From: Thermodesulfobacteriota bacterium
Lineage (GTDB): Bacteria > Desulfobacterota > DSM-4660 > Desulfatiglandales > Desulfatiglandaceae
NCBI GenBank assembly: GCA_028278625.1
Contig: JANQDY010000150.1
Coordinates: 1 to 9,184, forward strand
DNA length: 9,184 bases
Direction of reading: 5' to 3'
Below the pieces are notes generated by a model. The model saw only the letters and a program-made list of their open reading frames with translations, was not told the origin of the DNA and made no database searches. Below, piece after piece: positions 5,245 to 9,184 of the stretch. The translations under genes were made by a program, and so were the position numbers. Position 1 is the stretch's first letter. The number at the start of each line of letters is the position of its first letter.

Positions 5245-5766
5245 ATGCCGAATAATAGGCGGTTGATAGGGTGCTCTTTTCTGGCGCTCCTCTTTTTCGT
5301 TGTTGGGTGTGCCGCGCCGCAGCGGTTCTGGCCGCAGAAAGACATTGATACCACCGAAACTGTTGCACCGGAAGGTTCCCAGGTCGTTCTCATCGCTTCA
5401 AGGACCAGCGAATTCAAGAAGCGATTGGTTGAAAGATTGCAGCAGCAGTTGGCTGCCGATGGTTTTGCCCATAAAACCATCGGCGTTGATGGCCTGGCGC
5501 AAGTTGATGCCTCAGAGTATGCTTCCGTGGTCGTCATCAATACCTGCCTTGCATGGGGGCTCGATCATGAGGTTCGGACATTCTTGGACCGTCAGAAGAC
5601 GGACAAAAATGTTGCCCTGTTGACGACGTCCGGAAGCGGAGCCTGGCTTCCTGAAAAGGAAGGAGGAGACTTCGACGCCATTTCCGCCGCATCCCAAATG
5701 ACCACCGTGGACACCGTGGTAGAAGACGTGATGGCGGCAATCCGTGCCCCCGTTAATGGCCCGTAG
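5245..5766 (+). CDS. Putative lipoprotein with possible flavodoxin-like fold
   Basis: The predicted 173-residue protein has a lipoprotein signal: basic n-region (NNRR), hydrophobic core, then the lipobox V19-V20-G21-C22. Ala at +2 suggests outer-membrane sorting. After a short linker (23-45) the mature domain alternates strands and helices (VVLIAS, then EFKKRLVERLQQQLAA, then SVVVINTC, then VALLTTSGSG), compatible with a flavodoxin-like or Rossmann-type fold. No catalytic motif is recognised. ATG 5245 is chosen because it gives a normal signal peptide, though its ribosome site is poor (GAAGGGA is 14 bases away). A GTG at 5218 in the same frame overlaps the previous stop (GTGA) and would add nine residues. 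Gene position suggests cotranscription with the hydroxylase, but a cell-envelope protein has no obvious role in a cytoplasmic enzyme. Its 3' end overlaps the convergent gene by 14 nt. Confidence 0.75.
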   Translation: MPNNRRLIGCSFLALLFFVVGCAAPQRFWPQKDIDTTETVAPEGSQVVLIASRTSEFKKRLVERLQQQLAADGFAHKTIGVDGLAQVDASEYASVVVINTCLAWGLDHEVRTFLDRQKTDKNVALLTTSGSGAWLPEKEGGDFDAISAASQMTTVDTVVEDVMAAIRAPVNGP

Positions 5767-7858
5767 CCCGGTCGGGTTGACCCTCCTTTTCCACATCGCA
5801 CAAGAGGACCCGAAGGCTGGTTGCGCCCATGGCCGGATCGCAACTCTCATAGCTGTTGTCCGTGAGGATGTCCACGTTGGATCGGTTCCAGCCGAGATCC
5901 TTTCCCTCCTCGGGAAACCACCAGCCGTGTTCGGCGGCCACGACATTCTCAGGGACCCGGCTGGTAATGACCGCCCGTTGCACGATATGACCCCGGGGGG
6001 AGGAGATGCGTACCCAGTCGCCCTGGGCAATGCCTTTATTCTGAGCGAGATCGGGATGCAGTTCCACCAGGGGATCGGGCCGGCGGCTGCGCAGGAACCC
6101 TTGCTGGCGGTTTTCGCTGTGGAAGAAGAAGGGTATGCGGGCGCCGGTGATCAGCTGATAAGGGTAGGTTTCGGCTGTTTCGGGATTTGACCAGGGCGCC
6201 TCAGTGGGGTCGTTGAAGCCGGGCAGAGGGTCGTAACCCAGACGTTCCATGACCGTTGAGTACAGCTCCACCTTGCGGGTGGGGGTTCTGAAACCGACCT
6301 CGCGGTATTTCCTGAATTTGCGTTCCCCCTGAAGATATCCCCGCAAAACGAACTGCTCCCAGGTGAGACCCGCGGGAGAAAGGATTTCATCCAGGGCCTC
6401 CGGCATTTCCGGCCACCAGTTTTGGGGATCCGTGCAGCGCCTGCCCAGTTCATTCAGAATGTCGTAATCGGATCGGGCCTCACCCACCGTGACCGCCCGG
6501 TTACGGGCGATGACCCACCCGTGACGCTTCCACAGATCACCCACGTAGTCATGTTCCAGCCAGGTTGCCGCAGGCAGCACCACATCGGCCAAGGCGGCGC
6601 TGGGGGTCATGAAAAAATCCTGCACCACCAGAAAATCAACGGCCTTAAGTGCCGCCCTTACCTCCTTTGCGTTGCCACGGGTGATCACCGGATTGGTGCT
6701 GATCAGGTAGAGCCCCTTGACCGGATAGGGCTTCTCCGTGAGGATCGCGTCCCACACCGCTTTGGGGTTTATCACGCCAATCACATCGGCGAGACGAAAA
6801 CGATCGCCCCCCAGCCGCTTGGCCTTCATATCTGCCGTCAGGATGCGGTGCTGTCCCAGTTGAGAGGCATTGACAACCGGGGGATTGGGGTAGAAGACAC
6901 TGCCGCCGGGGCGGTCCAGGTTGCCGGTTATGGCCATGAGGCTGATCAGGAGGCTGATGTTGTTCACGCAGTTGTTGGATTGCTCCAAAGCCACCCCCCA
7001 GTGGATACCGGCAGGACCCGCGGTGGCATACATTTCGGCCGCCGCCTTTATCTCCTGGATCCCAAGGCCGGTTTTAGCGGCGGCCCACTCCAACGGATAC
7101 TCTTTGGCGCGCCGGCGGAATTCCTCCCAACCGTGCACCTGTTGGGCCACGAATTCCCCATCATACAGCTTTTGGTCGATGATATGGTTGATCATCCCCC
7201 AGGCCAGGGCCCCGTCGGTGCCCGGCAAAGGCCGCAGCCAGATATGGGCATTTTGGGCGACCATGGACCTGCGGGGATCCACGCAGATGATCTTGGCGCC
7301 CCGCTGGATGGCCCTGGCCAGATAGAGTCCTTTGTACTCGTCCGGATTAGAGACCAGGGGATTGGCACCCCAGACCATGACGCAGGAAGGGTGCCCCTCG
7401 TAATCTACCACCGGCAGGTTGCCGCAACGGGTGATGCCGGTGACAATGCGGGGGCCGTAGCACATGTGCCCCGCGGTGAGCACGTTTGGGGTTCCGAAAC
7501 TGTTGGCAAATCGGTAGATGAAGGCTTCGTTGTCCCGGCCGGTGCCGTAACCCAAAACCAGGGACTCGGGTCCGAAATCATGTTTAATGGACAGGAACCG
7601 TTCACTCAAAAGGTCCAGGGCCTCATCCCACGACATGGCCTCCCAGGAGCCCGCCACTTTTCGCAAGGGCCGCGTCAACCGGTCTGGATGGTGGGTGATG
7701 GTGTGGTACTTTTTCCCTTTGATGCACAGCCATCCCTTGTTCACCGGGCAGTCTGGGTCCCCTTTAATCTGGGTCACCCGGTTGTCTTTGACCGTAACCA
7801 GAACGCCGCAGCCGCCGTGGCAACCGCGGCAACTGCTTCTAATCATCTTTTCTGCCAT
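5753..7858 (-). CDS. Bis-pterin Mo/W oxidoreductase, DMSO-reductase superfamily, acetylene hydratase/catechol dehydroxylase-like
   Basis: The 701-residue enzyme starts with a [4Fe-4S] domain, C10, C13, C17 and C45 (CRGCHGGC and WLCIKG). The Mo/W-bis-pterin core follows, with C133 in GHMCYGP at the metal-ligand position. Pterin-binding segments VWGANPLVSN, ICVDPRRS and STNPVITRGN are present, and the C-terminal dinucleotide-binding domain begins near 566 (ITGARIPFFFHSENRQ). There is no Tat signal, so it is cytoplasmic, and no electron-transfer partner gene is adjacent. From memory, the N- and C-terminal signatures resemble the branch holding acetylene hydratase and gut catechol dehydroxylases. 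However, H14 stands where acetylene hydratase has its catalytic Asp, so that reaction is unlikely. ATG 7858 is chosen for the Shine-Dalgarno AAGGAAGG about nine bases upstream and because the family begins just before the first cysteine. It overlaps the regulator gene end by 20 nt. Confidence 0.9.
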   Translation of the reverse strand: MAEKMIRSSCRGCHGGCGVLVTVKDNRVTQIKGDPDCPVNKGWLCIKGKKYHTITHHPDRLTRPLRKVAGSWEAMSWDEALDLLSERFLSIKHDFGPESLVLGYGTGRDNEAFIYRFANSFGTPNVLTAGHMCYGPRIVTGITRCGNLPVVDYEGHPSCVMVWGANPLVSNPDEYKGLYLARAIQRGAKIICVDPRRSMVAQNAHIWLRPLPGTDGALAWGMINHIIDQKLYDGEFVAQQVHGWEEFRRRAKEYPLEWAAAKTGLGIQEIKAAAEMYATAGPAGIHWGVALEQSNNCVNNISLLISLMAITGNLDRPGGSVFYPNPPVVNASQLGQHRILTADMKAKRLGGDRFRLADVIGVINPKAVWDAILTEKPYPVKGLYLISTNPVITRGNAKEVRAALKAVDFLVVQDFFMTPSAALADVVLPAATWLEHDYVGDLWKRHGWVIARNRAVTVGEARSDYDILNELGRRCTDPQNWWPEMPEALDEILSPAGLTWEQFVLRGYLQGERKFRKYREVGFRTPTRKVELYSTVMERLGYDPLPGFNDPTEAPWSNPETAETYPYQLITGARIPFFFHSENRQQGFLRSRRPDPLVELHPDLAQNKGIAQGDWVRISSPRGHIVQRAVITSRVPENVVAAEHGWWFPEEGKDLGWNRSNVDILTDNSYESCDPAMGATSLRVLLCDVEKEGQPDRATGH

Positions 7859-8669
7859 CTGATACCCTTCCTTCCCGATTCTGCCCTCTGCAGGCTTGTG
7901 GGGCGCCGAGATTCTTGGAAATGCGCTTCGCCGTCTCAGACACAAAAACGCCATGGTCATCCATTTGTTCCGTCGGAAAGGTCCCCATTACGATGACGCA
8001 ACCGAAGACTTCCCCCCGGGAGTCGAAGACCGGGGCGCTCACGGCGTTGATGCCGTGCTGCAGACGCCCGGGATCCTTGGCGTATCCCTTAAGCCGGCAT
8101 TTTTCCAGTTCGGTCCTTACCTGACCGAGCCGTTTGGCGGTGTCAGCCGGATTGCCCAGAAAGTAAAGCTTGGGCTGCTCAAGCAGCATTTCAATTTGGT
8201 CGGGGGGGAGGAAAGCCGCCATGGCCAAGCCGTGTGCGCCATGGGTGGCGGGAAACACATGTCCCACCCGAATATTCACCCCAATCGGTTCCAACGCCTC
8301 TTGCTTGGCGGCCACATAGGCCTTTCTGCCCTTCCGCACGCAGAAAAGGGCGGTGGCCTGAGTGGTCCGGGAGAGGTTCTCCAGGTGGGGTGATGTCAGT
8401 TCCCTGTATTCCAGATTGTCCAGCAGCTTGCGCGACAGCGTGAGCAGTTCCAATCCCAGTGCGTATGTCTTGCTGCGGGGGTCTTTCCGGACCAGGCCAT
8501 GGTGGGCAAGAGTGTTGAGCAGAGAATACCCTTTGCTCTTATTGATGCCCACCTGCTGACAGATATCCGCCAGTCTGAGCCTGTGCGGAGCGTTGTCAGC
8601 CAGGCAGAAAAGGATCCGAACCGCTTGATCCGCTGCCGGCACTCTTTCAATGTAGGTTGATTTTTGCAT
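7839..8669 (-). CDS. IclR-family transcriptional regulator
   Basis: The 276-residue protein has an N-terminal winged helix-turn-helix (about 8-72; RLADICQQVGINKSKGYSLL is the recognition region) and a C-terminal IclR effector domain (about 85-260; the segments HVFPATHGAHGLAMAAF and GINAVSAPVFDSRGEVFG are typical). Such proteins activate or repress catabolic genes in response to an aromatic or small organic acid. It is the first gene of a two-gene minus-strand operon and overlaps the Mo/W enzyme gene by 20 nt, so it very likely controls that enzyme. ATG 8669 is preferred because the family begins with a short tail before the helix-turn-helix; upstream in-frame codons would add 69 non-family residues across the promoter. 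No clear Shine-Dalgarno precedes it, which suggests weak translation or a very short leader. Confidence 0.9.
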   Translation of the reverse strand: MQKSTYIERVPAADQAVRILFCLADNAPHRLRLADICQQVGINKSKGYSLLNTLAHHGLVRKDPRSKTYALGLELLTLSRKLLDNLEYRELTSPHLENLSRTTQATALFCVRKGRKAYVAAKQEALEPIGVNIRVGHVFPATHGAHGLAMAAFLPPDQIEMLLEQPKLYFLGNPADTAKRLGQVRTELEKCRLKGYAKDPGRLQHGINAVSAPVFDSRGEVFGCVIVMGTFPTEQMDDHGVFVSETAKRISKNLGAPQACRGQNREGRVSDGRKDD

Positions 8670-8696
8670 ATAAAAAACTTTATTCTGTATATGGAA

Positions 8697-8725
8697 TTTA
8701 TTGCAGATATCCGGCGGATTGTCAA
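8697..8725 (-). promoter_or_regulatory. Possible promoter of the IclR gene, with palindrome in the spacer
   Basis: On the minus strand a perfect TTGACA lies at 8725-8720. A 17-base spacer leads to a weak -10 AATAAA at 8702-8697, with a start near 8690, about 20 nt before the ATG. The spacer contains the palindrome ATCCG-C-CGGAT (8709-8719), which could be an operator for the IclR protein or another regulator. The -35 is good and the -10 is poor. Confidence 0.4.
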
Positions 8726-8779
8726 GAAGAATTCTTCGGGGATTCAGGGTTTTCTTTTTCCAAGGGGTTCGGTAAGATA

Positions 8780-8793
8780 TTCCATTTTTGGAA
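8780..8793. promoter_or_regulatory. Inverted repeat TTCCA-N4-TGGAA, candidate operator
   Basis: TTCCATTTTTGGAA is a perfect inverted repeat in the 155-bp gap between the IclR gene and the small plus-strand gene. IclR-family sites are often built from TGGAA/TTCCA half-sites, though in the classic IclR site the half-sites face the other way (TGGAAA...TTTCCA). A related TTTTTCCAAGG lies just upstream at 8755-8765. It could serve either divergent gene and is assigned on symmetry and position only. Confidence 0.3.
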
Positions 8794-8824
8794 AAGCCGA
8801 TTTCAAGCCGATTGTGAAATGCCC

Positions 8825-9082
8825 ATGAAAATACGGGTTGAATGCTATTCAGGTTACCGGGGAGAAGAGACGCCAAGGCGGTTCTGGATTGACCAACGCT
8901 TGATTGAAATAGGAGAGGTACTGGACCGTTGGATCGCTCCGGATCACCGATATTTCAAGGTTGCGGGGGATGACTCCGGAACCTACATCCTCCGTCATGA
9001 CATCGTGACCCTTGAGTGGGACGTAACGTTTTTCAAAAATGAAAAGACCCCATCACCAGAAGGCGGCGGCAGTGGACCGTGA
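8825..9082 (+). CDS. Small conserved hypothetical protein coupled to dinB
   Basis: The 85-residue soluble protein begins [15 protein letters not shown] and has an aromatic-rich core with the pattern RRFWID, EVLDRW, DHRYFKV, YILRHD and EWDVTFF. This suggests a small beta-rich domain. There is no signal peptide or membrane segment. It resembles short proteins found next to Y-family polymerase genes (the DUF6504 type in actinobacteria has a similar layout), but I cannot assign a function. ATG 8825 is used; ATG 8819 in the same frame would add two residues, and neither has a good Shine-Dalgarno. The last 11 nt overlap dinB, indicating translational coupling. The final Gly/Ser/Pro-rich tail probably just reflects that overlap. 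Confidence 0.75.
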   Translation: MKIRVECYSGYRGEETPRRFWIDQRLIEIGEVLDRWIAPDHRYFKVAGDDSGTYILRHDIVTLEWDVTFFKNEKTPSPEGGGSGP

Positions 9083-9184
9083 AACAACGCACAGATCGAT
9101 CATTCATCTGGATATGGACGCCTTTTATCCGGCGGTTGAGGTCCTGGATAACCCGGAACTAAGGGGAAAACCGGTGATTGTGGG
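9072..9184 (+). CDS. dinB: DNA polymerase IV (DinB), N-terminal fragment cut by window edge
   Basis: The first 37 codons are present. The segment [20 protein letters not shown] followed by LRGKPVIVG is the palm start of Y-family polymerases; the first Asp of LDMDAF is a catalytic metal ligand. One oddity is Pro where most DinB proteins have Ala after DAFY (YPAVE in place of YASVE). The start is GTG 9072 with AGAAGG at about 9058-9063, overlapping the upstream stop (TGA 9080-9082). This is an error-prone lesion-bypass polymerase, normally under damage control. No LexA-like site is obvious upstream of the pair. Confidence 0.9.
   Translation, partial: MDRETTHRSIIHLDMDAFYPAVEVLDNPELRGKPVIV

Noticed and set aside
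5767..5777. CCCG-GT-CGGG inverted repeat between the convergent genes as a bidirectional terminator
   Set aside because: The stem is four base pairs with a two-base loop, there is no U-tract, and it lies inside the Mo/W enzyme coding sequence.
6422..7996. A 524-codon open frame on the plus strand
   Set aside because: It is antisense to the well-supported Mo/W enzyme gene, its translation has no recognisable domain and is rich in Gly, His and Pro, and it runs past the enzyme start. It is a codon-bias shadow.
8657..8824. Longer start (ATG 8657) for the small dinB-linked gene
   Set aside because: It would place 56 Phe/Lys-rich residues over the divergent promoter region and overlap the IclR gene. 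The recognisable domain begins at 8825.
8670..8876. Possible 69-residue N-terminal extension of the IclR protein (ATG at 8876)
   Set aside because: The extension has no family similarity, crosses the probable promoter and palindromes, and opposes the start of the plus-strand gene. The family normally begins near the ATG at 8669.
1..9184. CRISPR arrays, tRNA or rRNA genes, insertion sequences, attachment sites
   Set aside because: I saw no regularly spaced repeats, no tRNA cloverleaf with a terminal CCA or T-loop signature, no transposase and no terminal inverted repeats. The only repeated element is the short operator palindrome.

Overview
The window looks like chromosome from a Gram-negative anaerobe, most likely a sulfate-reducing or related Desulfobacterota bacterium. 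This is inferred from mid-range GC, a lipoprotein with an outer-membrane-type signal, two unrelated molybdenum/tungsten enzymes, and a small conserved protein coupled to DinB. No taxonomic marker gene is present, so the assignment is tentative.

Left part (1-1501). Position 1 cuts a minus-strand gene of which only a signal-peptide start is visible. A minus-strand GntR/FCD-family repressor gene follows (365-1012, TTG start). The same 12-bp palindrome ATTATCGATAAT occurs exactly three times in the window: upstream of the cut gene, upstream of the repressor gene, and inside the promoter of the plus-strand operon. This is good circumstantial evidence for a small autoregulated regulon: exported protein, regulator, molybdenum hydroxylase.

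Centre-left (1502-5766, plus strand). One operon encodes a xanthine-dehydrogenase-family molybdenum hydroxylase: FAD subunit, [2Fe-2S] subunit, and a molybdopterin subunit split into two genes (454 and 337 residues). The order FAD, FeS, large Mo, medium Mo and the sizes recall nicotinate dehydrogenase of Eubacterium barkeri, although the substrate cannot be read from sequence. The large Mo subunit carries an in-frame stretch of about 19 residues that the family normally lacks. A lipoprotein gene with a possible flavodoxin-like fold overlaps or abuts the end of the operon. The 140-nt leader holds several hairpins, including two mutually exclusive ones around the first ribosome binding site.

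Centre-right (5753-8669, minus strand). An IclR-family regulator gene overlaps by about 20 nt a gene for a 701-residue bis-pterin molybdenum or tungsten enzyme of the DMSO-reductase superfamily. The enzyme has a Cys metal ligand, no Tat signal and no partner subunit in view, and resembles the acetylene hydratase/catechol dehydroxylase side of the superfamily. Its 3' end overlaps the lipoprotein gene tail to tail by 14 nt.

Right end (8825-9184, plus strand). A small conserved hypothetical gene overlaps the start of dinB (DNA polymerase IV), which runs off the window. These are probably housekeeping or repair genes bordering the catabolic island.

Functional reading (inference): two regulated modules lie next to each other, a molybdenum hydroxylase under a GntR/FCD repressor and a lone bis-pterin enzyme under an IclR regulator. 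This would suit anaerobic use of an aromatic or N-heterocyclic compound, with an uptake component probably encoded off the left edge.
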